A stretch of 29,396 bases of DNA from JBPOHE01 sp052035915 (lineage in GTDB: Bacteria > Pseudomonadota > Gammaproteobacteria > Chromatiales > Chromatiaceae), in the NCBI GenBank assembly GCA_052035915.1, contig JBPOHE010000129.1, positions 1-29,396 on the forward strand, in the 5' to 3' direction. Numbering within the stretch: the first letter of the stretch is position 1; each line of letters starts with the position of its first letter. The notes beneath the pieces were generated by a model. The model did not search any database. It had not been told where the DNA came from and worked only from the letters and a program-made list of their open reading frames with translations. Position numbers and translations under genes: made by a program. Below, piece after piece: positions 1 through 8,261 of the stretch.

Positions 1-44
1 TTCGCATCTGGAATGAATCCGCACATTCAAGAGCATTTCTGAAT

Positions 45-1001
45 TTACAAACCGAAAAAGCTGACAGCATAGCGAGGTCCCGGGGCTTTACAACAACCGC
101 TGCCGTCGACAACGATGCCGCGGCCGAAATCGCCCTGTTTGCGGTCGTTTTCATCCACGGAGAACTTCCAGGAATAGGCCCAGAAGGCCCGCCCGGTGCC
201 GGTGCTCAGCTTGGCGACGAACATCCTGGTGGTCTGGGTGCTCGCATCCCAGTGATCCCCGGTGAGAAAGATGTAATTGCGGCTGGCGTCCAGGGCGAGG
301 CTCCAGGCGATATCCTCGCCGCCCGTGGCGCCCATGAAGCTGTTCCAACTCAGGCTGGGGTCGATGATGAGGGGTTGCTCGGGGTCATGGGTCCCGACCC
401 GGAAGCCCAGACGCTGTTCGCCGCGGAGATCAAAGGCGACCTCGACCGAACGGCGCTCGCCGCCGATCTCCTGCCAGGCGATGGGGGCCGTCTCACTGAG
501 GGTGCCGCGCTCGAAGCTCAATTGCAGACCGCCATCCTTACGGATCTGTAGCGGCCGGTTGTAATCGAGTTGGATACTCGCCACCGCCGCCCCCGGTGCC
601 AAGCGATAGAGGCTCCGCACGAGTCCACCAACAGGGCTGTACTCCAGATCCACGCCCGGCCACAAGCCGGGATAACGAACCTTTTCTAGTGGTGGGGCCT
701 TGCCCATGTCACCAGTCGAGGTGTTCGGGACTTGGGGCGCGACCGCCCGCGCCCCGACGAAACGCACTCGGAGCGCATGATCCAGTCCGGCGACGTAATA
801 GCCCTCCGGCCCGAATCCCAAGACATGCCCACCGGAGGTGAAGGTGCGCAGCGCCGGAGAAATGGAAGCCGCCGGGGTCGACCCGGGGTCGCTGGCGGTC
901 GCTGGCTGGACGATTCCCTCCGTCCCCTGGCTCGGCCCGATCGCCGCCAGGCCCAACAGAACCACCAAGCCGAAAAAATACAACCACTGACGAAGGTTCA
1001 T
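45..1001 (-). CDS. Secreted DUF7948/SBBP beta-propeller-type protein, apparently truncated
   Basis: This is a 318-residue protein of unknown role, probably exported. The start at 1001 is chosen because GGAGGAGA lies just upstream of it; the ORF could be extended 29 codons further but that part has no ribosome site. Residues 1-25 form a signal peptide (MNLRQW, then a hydrophobic run ending GPSQG). The middle matches the DUF7948 pattern: YPGLWPGVDLEY, a stretch of short beta strands, then PLIIDPSLSWNSFMG. This is followed by the start of SBBP-type repeats (DIAWSLALDASRNYIFLTGD and GRGIVVDGSG). Family members usually carry several such repeats. Here the second repeat breaks off after VDGSG into an unrelated tail (CCKAPGPRYAVSFFGL), so the gene looks frameshifted or cut short near the window edge. 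An FNR-type site lies upstream. Family placement is good; the function is not known. Confidence 0.7.
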   Translation of the reverse strand: MNLRQWLYFFGLVVLLGLAAIGPSQGTEGIVQPATASDPGSTPAASISPALRTFTSGGHVLGFGPEGYYVAGLDHALRVRFVGARAVAPQVPNTSTGDMGKAPPLEKVRYPGLWPGVDLEYSPVGGLVRSLYRLAPGAAVASIQLDYNRPLQIRKDGGLQLSFERGTLSETAPIAWQEIGGERRSVEVAFDLRGEQRLGFRVGTHDPEQPLIIDPSLSWNSFMGATGGEDIAWSLALDASRNYIFLTGDHWDASTQTTRMFVAKLSTGTGRAFWAYSWKFSVDENDRKQGDFGRGIVVDGSGCCKAPGPRYAVSFFGL

Positions 1002-1043
1002 TACCGTCTCCTCCCGCCGCCGCGGAAAGCCACTCGGGTATTT

Positions 1044-1092
1044 GTTTATCCCTATAGACCCGGGATCAAGAGCCGTTATTGATCTCAATCAA
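1044..1092 (-). promoter_or_regulatory. FNR/ANR-type box with class II promoter spacing
   Basis: TTGATCTCAATCAA at 1079-1092 is a perfect match to the FNR consensus TTGAT-N4-ATCAA. Its centre is 1085.5. On the minus strand a -10-like TATAGG covers 1056-1051, which would put the transcription start near 1044, exactly 41.5 bp from the box centre. That is the spacing of class II FNR/CRP activation. It reads toward the 45-1001 gene, 43 bp before its start codon. The match and spacing are seen; regulation by an FNR-family protein under low oxygen is inferred. Confidence 0.6.
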
Positions 1093-1188
1093 ATGAGACC
1101 ATGGTTTTTGCCCCTTGTTATTCTTCCCAGGGTCCGGCGTCCCCTTGCGTTGCCTCGCGGGACGGAGTTCACCAGCCCATGCCGAAGA

Positions 1189-2310
1189 CTAGGACAGCGT
1201 CCCTGGTTGGTGGACCAGCCGTCTCCGGGCCAGGTAGGTCTCCCGAGCCAGGCGGACGTCTTCCAGGAACCAGGGCAGCTCTTCGAGCAGGAGGGCCTGG
1301 GGGCCATCCACCAGGGCCTTCTTCGGCGCCGGATGGAAGTCCACCAGGATCATGTTGGCCCCGGCCACCACTCCCTGGGCGGTGGCCTGGAAGATGTCGG
1401 GGATACCGTCCTCACCGGTCTCCCGGGTCCCCACCGAATGGGAGGGATCGATGCATACCGGCATGCGGGTGAGGCGCTTGACCGTGGGCACCTGGGCGAA
1501 GTCGACGAAATTGCGATGGGGATCGCCGAGATTGGTCTTCATGCCGCGCAGGCAGAAGATCACCTGGTCGTTGCCCTCGCTGGCGAGATATTCCGCCGCG
1601 AGCAGGGATTCGGTGAGGGTGATGCCGAAGCCGCGCTTGAGGAGGACGGGAAAGTCCCGCTGGCGTCCCGCCGCCTTGAGCAGCTCGAAGTTCTGGGTGT
1701 TGCGGGTGCCGATCTGCAACATCACCCCGGTGGGCTGCCCAGCCTGGTCCAAGGCGGTGCGGATTTCCTCGATCTGGGTGTCGTGGGTGATCTCCATGGC
1801 GATCACCCGGATACCGTATTTCCCCGCCAGCTCGAAGACATAGGGCAGGCAGTCCTTGCCGTGGCCCTGGAAGGAGTAGGGGCTGCTGCGGGGTTTGTAG
1901 GCCCCCATGCGGGTGCAGACCAGGCCCTGGTCCCTGAGGGCGCGCAGCATCAGCTCGACATGGGTCGGGGTATCCACGGCGCAGAGACCGGCGAACACAT
2001 GCAGGCTCTGTTGATCAAAGCGGACCCCGTTGTAGTCGAAACCGCTCGCACGATGGTCGTCCTTGTGGCGCCCGAGGATGCGGTATTCCTGGGAGATGCG
2101 GACCACCCGTTCCACCGCCGGAAAGGACTCGATGGCTTCGCGGTCGAGCTGGGCGGTATCGCCGAGCAGGTAGATCTCGGTAAGGACCTGTTGGGTCCCC
2201 CGCACCTGATGCATCCGGGTGCTGATGTTCGGCAGTTGATTGAGGTAGCCCAGGAGGGCAACGGCGTCGCTGTCGTCCAGGCTCAGGTTGGGTTGCAAAA
2301 TCACGATCAT
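1189..2310 (-). CDS. Class I-beta DAHP synthase-like protein (3-deoxy-7-phosphoheptulonate synthase family)
   Basis: This 373-residue protein belongs to the Thermotoga/Bacillus-type (I-beta) DAHP synthases, which condense phosphoenolpyruvate and erythrose-4-phosphate at the entry of the shikimate pathway. Residues 1-85 resemble the ferredoxin-like regulatory domain of that type (MIVILQP start), followed by a TIM barrel. Conserved barrel motifs are KPRSSPYSFQG (139-149), IGTRNTQNF (200-208), PVLLKRG (221-227) and DPSH (288-291). Several residues that are usually invariant differ: GPCxxES is GLCAVDT (108-114), CERG is CLRG (253-256) and VEVHP is VDFHP (323-327). The Cys, His and final Asp metal ligands remain, while the Glu ligand is Asp. 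ATG 2310 is preferred over 2325 because GGAG sits 9 nt upstream. It may be a specialised paralogue rather than the main AroF/AroG enzyme. Confidence 0.85.
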   Translation of the reverse strand: MIVILQPNLSLDDSDAVALLGYLNQLPNISTRMHQVRGTQQVLTEIYLLGDTAQLDREAIESFPAVERVVRISQEYRILGRHKDDHRASGFDYNGVRFDQQSLHVFAGLCAVDTPTHVELMLRALRDQGLVCTRMGAYKPRSSPYSFQGHGKDCLPYVFELAGKYGIRVIAMEITHDTQIEEIRTALDQAGQPTGVMLQIGTRNTQNFELLKAAGRQRDFPVLLKRGFGITLTESLLAAEYLASEGNDQVIFCLRGMKTNLGDPHRNFVDFAQVPTVKRLTRMPVCIDPSHSVGTRETGEDGIPDIFQATAQGVVAGANMILVDFHPAPKKALVDGPQALLLEELPWFLEDVRLARETYLARRRLVHQPGTLS

Positions 2311-2460
2311 TGACGGGGTCTCCATCTACCGCTGGCGAAAACCGCCTATTGTGAGTGAGGCCAAGGGCTGGGGGATAGTCCGCCTGGATCGGCAGCCAGG
2401 CTCATGTATTGGCTGAGCGAGGCTGGGTTAGGGCGCTTGGCGCCGAACCTCGATGGGTGG

Positions 2461-2583
2461 CTCCCGGGCATGGGCGCTTTGGTTTGATTATTGTTCCTTA
2501 ATTAAGAACAATACAACTTTAATATGGGCATTTGTTCTCGAAATAAGAACGGTAAGCAGCCATTTTCAGCCGAGGCCCGGTCC
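2461..2583 (+). repeat. TIR-bounded double-palindrome element, copy 1
   Basis: This is one of four related intergenic elements of about 123 bp. The left end is CTCCCGGGCATGGGC and the right end is GAGGCCCGGTCC, an imperfect inverted pair. Palindrome 1 is ATTGTTC (2490-2496) with GAACAAT (2506-2512). Palindrome 2 is GTTCT (2534-2538) with AGAAC (2546-2550). Their centres are 41 bp apart, and GCCCGG (2575) starts 33 bp after the second centre. It is AT-rich inside GC-rich flanks. It lies between the 5' end of the DAHP synthase-like gene and the 3' end of sbcC. No transposase is nearby and no target duplication is evident. Confidence 0.7.
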
Positions 2584-2595
2584 TCCTGACACGGA

Positions 2596-2697
2596 GGCGA
2601 TTTCTGCCAAAAGAAATACCAGCCGGCTGGTCTGTTCGTCCGTCTTCGGCGTTACGCCAGCCGGCGCGTTCTGGTATTTCTTTTTCCGGCCATCGCC
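2596..2697. repeat. Long imperfect inverted repeat downstream of sbcC, possible terminator
   Basis: AAAAGAAATACCAG (2609-2622) and CTGGTATTTCTTTT (2671-2684) form perfect 14-bp arms. Outer arms GGCGAT (2596-2601) and ATCGCC (2692-2697) share the same centre. Inner arms CCGGCTGG (2623-2630) and CCAGCCGG (2657-2664) also pair, with a 6-nt bulge. It begins 19 bp after the sbcC stop. On the minus strand the hairpin ends in the T-rich run TTTCTTTT, so it may terminate sbcC transcription. Its outer parts recur in shortened form at 11796-11820, so it may instead be a mobile-type palindrome. Confidence 0.6.
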
Positions 2698-2715
2698 TGG
2701 AGCCCCGTTCCAACC

Positions 2716-5700
2716 TCAGCCGCCGCATACCTGGATCCGGCTCCTACCGCCGCTGTGCGGTCGCACCTGGATCTGGAGGCCGATCCGCTCGGTCATCTCC
2801 GGCACATGGGAGATGACCCCCACCTTGCGGCCCTGGGCCTGTAACCTGTCCAGGGCCTCCATCGCCACCCCCAGGGTATCGGCGTCCAGGCTGCCGAAGC
2901 CCTCGTCGATGAACAGGGATTCGACCCGCACCCGGTTGGAGGAGAGGGAGGCCAGCCCGAGGGCCAGGGCCAGGGAGACCAGGAAGGATTCACCGCCGGA
3001 GAGGGAATGCACCGAGCGGCGCTCGTCCCCCATGTCCTGATCCACCACCATCAGGGCTAGGCTGTCCCGCACCCGTTCCAAGCGATAGCGCCGGGAGAGA
3101 TCCGCCAGGTGGCGATTGGCATAGCCGAGTAACACATCGAGGCTGAACTGTTGGGCGTAGTGGCGGAATTTCTTGCCGTCGGCGGAACCGATGAGTTCGT
3201 TGAGTTGCCCCCAGACGCGGTTTTCGGTCTCGCGGATGGCGATCTCCGCCTCAATGGCCGCCGCCTGGTCGCGATGCTCGTTGTCCCGGCGCCGCCACAC
3301 TTCCAGCTCCATGACTTGCTCTTGGAGCCGATCCAGCCCGGCGCTGGTCTGTTCCAGGGCGGCCCGTAGCGATTCCGCCGATTCCTGAGTCGGCGCTTCC
3401 CGGTCCAGGGCTTCCCGTTGGGATCGACGTTCCCGGTAGGTGACTTGCGCATCCCGCACGGCCTCGGCGAGGCGCCGCAAAGTCTCCCGCTCCTGTTTGA
3501 TCCAGGTCTCGTCCCGGGCGAGCCAGGCACGGAGCTGGGGTTCGTCCAAAGTGAGCCCGGGATGTTCGGTATTGAAGCACTGGATCCAGTCCTCCAAGGT
3601 CGTGGCGGCTTGGTTCCAGGCTTCCCGGGCGTTGGCGAGGCGATGTTGCGCCTGTTCGAGCCGGGTCTCGGCCCGGGCCTGTTCCTGGGCGCTCTGTTGC
3701 GCCCTCTGCGTCTGGTGTTGGTGTCTGGATCTCGCCGCGACGACCGCCCTGGCCAGTTCCGCTTCCACCGCCGGGATCGGGCGACCGGCAAACAGCGCCT
3801 GTCGCTGGCGGCGCCTGTCCTCTAACTCGCCGTCCAGTCGCGCGAATTCCTCGGCGGCCTGGTAGCCTTGGGCCGCCTTTTCGGCCAGCCGCCGGGCCTG
3901 TTCTTCCCAGGTGATCGCCGCGATCCGGGCCTGGAGCGAGCGGTTCTGGTCGGCAAACCAAGCACCGCGCTCTTCGGGCGCCAGGGAGGAGACTTCTTCG
4001 GCCAGCGGATGGGCCGGCCAGAGGTCGGCGTCCCGCTGGATGGCCTCGCTCAGGCTGTGCCTTTCCGCGGCGATGGCCGCCAACCTGCGGTCATCGGTGG
4101 CGAGACCGGCCTCATGGCCGGCCTCCTCTTTGATCAGGGCTTCCAGTGCCTGGCGACAAGCGTCGACCTGGGTCTTGAGACCGACCAGGATGGCGCGGGA
4201 GGGGGCCTCGCCGCTCGCGTAGGGATGGTCGATCGCGCCGCAGACCGGGCAGGGCGAGCCGTGCTCCAGATGGGCACGCAGGGTCTCGACGTTCTTGGCG
4301 CAGGCGGCCTCGGCGGTCTTCAAGGCCTGTTCCGCCTGTTCCAAGCGGGCGCTGGCCGTCGGTTTCCCGGCCCGGAGCCGGGACAGGGCGGCTTCCGCCT
4401 CGGTAATGTTTCCCCGCAGGGCGGCGGCCTCGATGTCCAGGGTCTGCCGCCGTTGGCTGGCGCTCTCCAGGGCGCTCCACAGGCGCTCGGCCGTGGTCAG
4501 TTGCTCGCGACGTCGTTCAGCCCTCGATCGACCTTCGGCCAGGGCCTCGGCATCGCATCCGGCCAGGACCTGGGTCGCGGCCTGGAGTTCGTTGTTCCCC
4601 GGTCCGAGAGCGGATTCGGCGGCGGCGAAGGCGGCGGTGGCCTGGGTTTCCGCCTGGCGGGCGGCCTTCAGCCGCTGGTCGGCGGCCTTATGGAGCGGGA
4701 TCAGCAGGGCGATCCCGGTATCCAAGGATTTAGCCAGGTCGAGATCCCCGGCGGCCAGGGCGGCCGCTCCTTCGGCTTCGGCAACAGCTTGCCGGGCCAG
4801 GGCCAGGTCCGCTTCGGCCTCTTGGCGCAGGCGTTTTGCCCCAGTCAATTGTTCTTCCATAGAGAACAATTCCATTCGATTGTTCTCCAGATCGGTGTTA
4901 ATAAGGTCCATTGTATCGATCAAAGGGCGGCCCCCCCGGGCGCTTTCGACCTGGTCGAGAGCGGACTGCCGGGGAGCGGCGGCGGTTTGTTCCCTACGAC
5001 TCTGCTCCAGATGCTCGAGGGATTCCTGTTCCGCCTGCCTCAGTCTGGCCCAGGTTTCCTGCTGGCGTAGCTGCTGTTCCAGTTCGCTGTGGCGCTGTTC
5101 CAAGGCCGTCGCCTCCGCCTTGGCGTCGGCCCATCGCTGTTCCAGACCGGCCCGCGCCTCAAGGGTCAGGGGCGACTGCTCGGCCAATCGGCGCTTCAGC
5201 TCATCCAACGCCTGTTGTTCCGCCTTAGCGCGCTCGAAGGCCCGCCTGGAGAGTTCGCTGTAGATCTCCAGGCCGGTCAGGGTCTCCAACAGTTCCGAGC
5301 GTTCGTTGTCGTTGGCCTTGAGGAAGGCGGCGAAATCGTTCTGGGCCAAGAGCACCGCGCGGGTGAACTGGGAGAAGGACAGACCGAGGCGTTGCTCGAT
5401 CTCCTGTTTGACCTCTTTCTTCACCCCGCCGAGGCGTTGGCCCTCGACGAGGGTCTGTAGCCACATCTCGCTCTCCTGCAATTTGCCCCCGGCCCGGCCA
5501 CGGGCGCGCCGCACACTCCAGCGGGCGCGGTAGGCCAGGCCGTCGTTGCCGACGAAATCCACTTCGGCCCAGGCCTCGCCCGTCCCCCGGCGCAAGAGGT
5601 TTCTGGGGTCTTGCGGGCTGATGGTCTCGGTGCCCACATCCGGCAGGCTGACGCCCTTGATGGCGGCGCGGGTCAGGCGCGGGGTTTCGTCGTAGAGGGC

Positions 5701-5856
5701 AAGACAGAGGGCATCGAGCAGGGTGCTCTTGCCGGAGCCCGTGGGGCCGCAGATGGCGAAGAGTCCGGCGGAGGCCAGGGGCTCCTGACCAAAGTCGATC
5801 TCGAAACCGCCGGCCAGCGAGGCGAGGTTCAAACCGCGAATGGCGAGGATCTTCAT
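2716..5856 (-). CDS. sbcC: SbcC nuclease subunit (SMC-like ATPase)
   Basis: This is the 1046-residue ATPase subunit of the SbcCD (Mre11/Rad50-type) nuclease, which processes hairpins and DNA ends in the cytoplasm. Walker A GPTGSGKS is at residues 37-44. Long Glu/Gln/Ala-rich coiled coils flank a zinc-hook CPVCG motif near the middle (SPCPVCGAIDHP). The C-terminal half ends with the ABC signature LSGGESF and Walker B LFIDEGFGSLD. Length and domain order are normal for the family. The ATG overlaps the sbcD stop as ATGA, indicating translational coupling within an sbcDC operon. A local AT-rich patch near 4840-4920 interrupts the otherwise GC-rich coding sequence. A likely terminator or inverted repeat follows the stop codon. 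Confidence 0.95.
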   Translation of the reverse strand: MKILAIRGLNLASLAGGFEIDFGQEPLASAGLFAICGPTGSGKSTLLDALCLALYDETPRLTRAAIKGVSLPDVGTETISPQDPRNLLRRGTGEAWAEVDFVGNDGLAYRARWSVRRARGRAGGKLQESEMWLQTLVEGQRLGGVKKEVKQEIEQRLGLSFSQFTRAVLLAQNDFAAFLKANDNERSELLETLTGLEIYSELSRRAFERAKAEQQALDELKRRLAEQSPLTLEARAGLEQRWADAKAEATALEQRHSELEQQLRQQETWARLRQAEQESLEHLEQSRREQTAAAPRQSALDQVESARGGRPLIDTMDLINTDLENNRMELFSMEEQLTGAKRLRQEAEADLALARQAVAEAEGAAALAAGDLDLAKSLDTGIALLIPLHKAADQRLKAARQAETQATAAFAAAESALGPGNNELQAATQVLAGCDAEALAEGRSRAERRREQLTTAERLWSALESASQRRQTLDIEAAALRGNITEAEAALSRLRAGKPTASARLEQAEQALKTAEAACAKNVETLRAHLEHGSPCPVCGAIDHPYASGEAPSRAILVGLKTQVDACRQALEALIKEEAGHEAGLATDDRRLAAIAAERHSLSEAIQRDADLWPAHPLAEEVSSLAPEERGAWFADQNRSLQARIAAITWEEQARRLAEKAAQGYQAAEEFARLDGELEDRRRQRQALFAGRPIPAVEAELARAVVAARSRHQHQTQRAQQSAQEQARAETRLEQAQHRLANAREAWNQAATTLEDWIQCFNTEHPGLTLDEPQLRAWLARDETWIKQERETLRRLAEAVRDAQVTYRERRSQREALDREAPTQESAESLRAALEQTSAGLDRLQEQVMELEVWRRRDNEHRDQAAAIEAEIAIRETENRVWGQLNELIGSADGKKFRHYAQQFSLDVLLGYANRHLADLSRRYRLERVRDSLALMVVDQDMGDERRSVHSLSGGESFLVSLALALGLASLSSNRVRVESLFIDEGFGSLDADTLGVAMEALDRLQAQGRKVGVISHVPEMTERIGLQIQVRPHSGGRSRIQVCGG
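4847..4888. repeat. Palindrome inside sbcC resembling the intergenic element core
   Basis: AATTGTTCT (4847-4855) and AGAACAATT (4863-4871) form perfect 9-bp arms around a 7-nt loop. A further half-site ATTGTTCTCC lies at 4879-4888. The motif is the same as palindrome 1 of the four intergenic elements, and the patch is AT-rich. The second palindrome and the CCGGGC ends are absent, so it is at best a degenerate or partial relative. It is read in frame as part of the SbcC coiled coil. Confidence 0.35.
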
Positions 5857-7091
5857 GCCTCGTCTTCCTGATGCAACCAGAGTTCCCGGAAGGCTTCGAG
5901 CAATCTGGTAGCGGGCTCCGCCCCATGGCGTGCGTGATGGAGTTTTCTGAACAGATCCTCCGGCTGGAGTCGCCCCAGATCGTCGAGGGATTGGGGACCC
6001 TCGGCGGCGGTTGCCGGGTTCTGTCGTCCGTAAGTGGGGTCGATGCGCGCCAGACGCACCGGCTTGCCTTCAAGCACCGACTCGATCCGCGCCCGCAGCC
6101 CGGGCTCCGGGGCCTCCAACCGCACCCGCACCTCCAGGTAGGGCTGGGCGATCAGGGGTGTCTCGGGCAGCTCCAGGGCCAGGAGGGCGTCCAGCACCTC
6201 ATCGAGCGGGGCGTGTTGCCCGGGCACCCGCAGCAGGTCCACCGCCCGCGGGACGGGGAGAGGAACGGTCGTCGCCAGGGATTCACTGTCCAGATCGACG
6301 CGCACCACCTGATGCTGGTAATGGACCTCGGCGAAGGAGAGGGGCAGCGGACTGCCGGCATAGCGTACCCGTTCCAGGCCGCCGATGTTCTGCGCCCGGT
6401 GCAGATGGCCCAGGGCGGTATAGGCGATGGCGGGGTCGAAGATCTCCACCGGCAGGGCCTCGGCGCCACCGATGATCAGTCGCCGCTCGGAGTCCGCCGA
6501 GATTGCTCCGCCGCTCAGGTGACAATGCCCCAGCGCCAGGATGGCCTGGCCAGGCTCCCGTCGCTCCAGGGCGAGATCCAGGACCTGGTGATAGAGCCGC
6601 TCGATCCCGGCCAGATAGGCATCGCCTTGGGTTTCCATGCGTGGCAGCTCGCCTGGGCGCAGGAAGGGGACGGCCAGACACCAGGCGGCGACCTCTCGCT
6701 CGCGGTTACGCAAGGGTACCAGCAGCCGTTCGAGTTCGATCCGCCCCTCGGCGTCCCGGGTCACCTGGCCGATGGCACGGGCGTCGAAGGACTCGAACAG
6801 CGGCGCCGGTGCCTCCAACCGGGCCGGGGAGTCATGGTTGCCGGCGATGAGGAGGATATCGAGCCGGGGCAGCCGCTGTTTGGCGGCGGCGAGGAAGCGG
6901 TAGAACTGCCGCTGGGCCTGGGCGGAGGGGTTGGCGTTGTCGAAGATGTCGCCGGCGATCAGCAGGGCGTCGATCGCTTCGCTTTCCAGGGTGTCCAGCA
7001 GCCAGTCGAGAAAACACTGGTGCTCATGGCTACGGTCGTAATGATGCAGGCTTTGGCCGAGATGCCAGTCAGAGGTGTGCAGCAGGCGCAT
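5853..7091 (-). CDS. sbcD: SbcD nuclease subunit (metallophosphoesterase)
   Basis: This is the 412-residue Mre11-type nuclease partner of SbcC. The calcineurin-like phosphoesterase motifs are clear: DWH at residues 8-10, GDIFD at 47-51, GNHD at 84-87, and later GHCH and GHLH, which together supply the two-metal site. A C-terminal capping domain of about 110 residues follows (from VPRAVDLLRVPG onward). Length is as expected. It is the first gene of the sbcDC pair and its TGA overlaps the sbcC ATG. The upstream ribosome site is weak (AAGAG). No distinctive promoter could be recognised in the 27 bp before it, so it may be transcribed with the acyltransferase gene just upstream. Confidence 0.95.
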   Translation of the reverse strand: MRLLHTSDWHLGQSLHHYDRSHEHQCFLDWLLDTLESEAIDALLIAGDIFDNANPSAQAQRQFYRFLAAAKQRLPRLDILLIAGNHDSPARLEAPAPLFESFDARAIGQVTRDAEGRIELERLLVPLRNREREVAAWCLAVPFLRPGELPRMETQGDAYLAGIERLYHQVLDLALERREPGQAILALGHCHLSGGAISADSERRLIIGGAEALPVEIFDPAIAYTALGHLHRAQNIGGLERVRYAGSPLPLSFAEVHYQHQVVRVDLDSESLATTVPLPVPRAVDLLRVPGQHAPLDEVLDALLALELPETPLIAQPYLEVRVRLEAPEPGLRARIESVLEGKPVRLARIDPTYGRQNPATAAEGPQSLDDLGRLQPEDLFRKLHHARHGAEPATRLLEAFRELWLHQEDEA

Positions 7092-7118
7092 GGGGGACTC
7101 TTGTTGTCGACATCCAGG

Positions 7119-8261
7119 TCAGATGAATCTGAAGGCCTGGAGCGGCCAGGGCCGCCCGGGCGTGAAAAATGGCCGCTCGATCAAGACATAGGTGACGCCG
7201 GACAGCAAGAGGCTCACCACCAGCACCAGCCAACCCTGAAGCAGGCCGGGCCAGGGGAGCTGTTTCACCAGCCAGATCACCGGCAGGTGCAGCAGATAGA
7301 GGCTGAAGCTCAGATTGCCGAAGAGTCGCAATAGGGGCGATGACAAGAGGCTGGCGATCAGCCCGCGGCTGTTGAGGGCGGCCAGGATAAAGGCGGACCA
7401 GAGGCCACCGAAGAGAACGAAGTCGTGATGGAAGCGATCCTCGGCCATCCTGAGCCCGGTCAGCCAGGAAGCAATGGCGGGGACCAGGCCGAGGACGATG
7501 AGCAGGATGAACCCGGCGGCGATCCCCATGGCCGAGGCCAAACCCGGGTGTCGGGCGGCTTCCAGGGAGTCGATTCGATGCTGCACCAGGGCGGCGAGGG
7601 AGCCGCACAGAAAGATGGGGAGATAGGGGCCGAGGCGGAGGTCGTTGCCTACGACCTCTCCCGGCGGCCAGAGGTAGAGCGAGATCAGCCCGACCAGGGA
7701 ACCGATCATCAGGGTGGCGGGCAACAGTCGCAGTCGCAGCAACAGGTGCAGCATGAGCACCACCAGGGGGAGCAGCAGATAGTATTGGACCTCCACCGGG
7801 ATGGCCCAGAAGAGACTGCCGCCGCGGAACAGGGGAAGTTGGTCCCGGAGTTCCGGGGCGGTGAGCGGCAGCGTGAAGAGATGTTGGCCGAAACACCAGC
7901 TCAGCAGCAGGGCGACGGAGAAGAGGGGGGCGATGCGCCGGAAGCGGCGTTTGGCGTAACGCCACCAGGTCCCGGGGTCGAGCAGGCGCTGGCGGGAATA
8001 GCCATAGAAGGGGGCCGAGAGCAGAAAGGCGCTGAGGGCAAAGAAAAGAAAGACGCCGTATTTGCCGCTGCCGGCGAAACTCAGCCCGGGGATGGGGTCC
8101 ATGCGGGCGAGGCCCAGATGGCTGAGGAGGACGAGGATCACCGCCAGGCCGCGGACGCCGTCGAGGATCTCGTACTCGATCCCGGCGGAGGAACTCTTGG
8201 CCAGGAAGACGGCCTCCAGCCGCTTCGCCAAGGCGGAAAGGGTTTGGTGGTGTCGGCTCAA
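7119..8261 (-). CDS. Acyltransferase 3 family membrane protein (OafA/YrhL-like)
   Basis: This is a 380-residue integral membrane protein with about ten hydrophobic segments. The start of the acyltransferase-3 fold is recognisable (YEILDGVRGLAVILVLLSHLG, with the family's catalytic-type His), followed by GVFLFFALSAFLL, WAIPVEVQYYLLLPL and SLYLLHLPVIWL near the C terminus. Members acylate extracytoplasmic sugars, such as O-antigen, exopolysaccharide or peptidoglycan, using acyl donors. The acceptor cannot be told from the sequence, and no glycosyltransferase genes are nearby. The start overlaps the upstream membrane-protein gene by 4 bp (ATGA), so the two are probably co-translated. sbcD follows after 27 bp. 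Confidence 0.85.
   Translation of the reverse strand: MSRHHQTLSALAKRLEAVFLAKSSSAGIEYEILDGVRGLAVILVLLSHLGLARMDPIPGLSFAGSGKYGVFLFFALSAFLLSAPFYGYSRQRLLDPGTWWRYAKRRFRRIAPLFSVALLLSWCFGQHLFTLPLTAPELRDQLPLFRGGSLFWAIPVEVQYYLLLPLVVLMLHLLLRLRLLPATLMIGSLVGLISLYLWPPGEVVGNDLRLGPYLPIFLCGSLAALVQHRIDSLEAARHPGLASAMGIAAGFILLIVLGLVPAIASWLTGLRMAEDRFHHDFVLFGGLWSAFILAALNSRGLIASLLSSPLLRLFGNLSFSLYLLHLPVIWLVKQLPWPGLLQGWLVLVVSLLLSGVTYVLIERPFFTPGRPWPLQAFRFI

Noticed and set aside
1042..2313. 423-codon plus-strand ORF opposite the DAHP synthase-like gene
   Set aside because: It is a frame shadow: high GC favours long antisense frames, and the minus strand has a clear protein family with motifs and a ribosome site.
4847..4888. 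A fifth full copy of the TIR/palindrome element inside sbcC
   Set aside because: The second palindrome and the CCGGGC/GCCCGG ends are missing at the expected distances in either orientation, so only the palindrome motif is reported.
3868..7334. Long plus-strand ORFs opposite sbcC and sbcD
   Set aside because: Their translations are Gly/Gln-rich low-complexity with no family features, while the minus-strand genes are certain.
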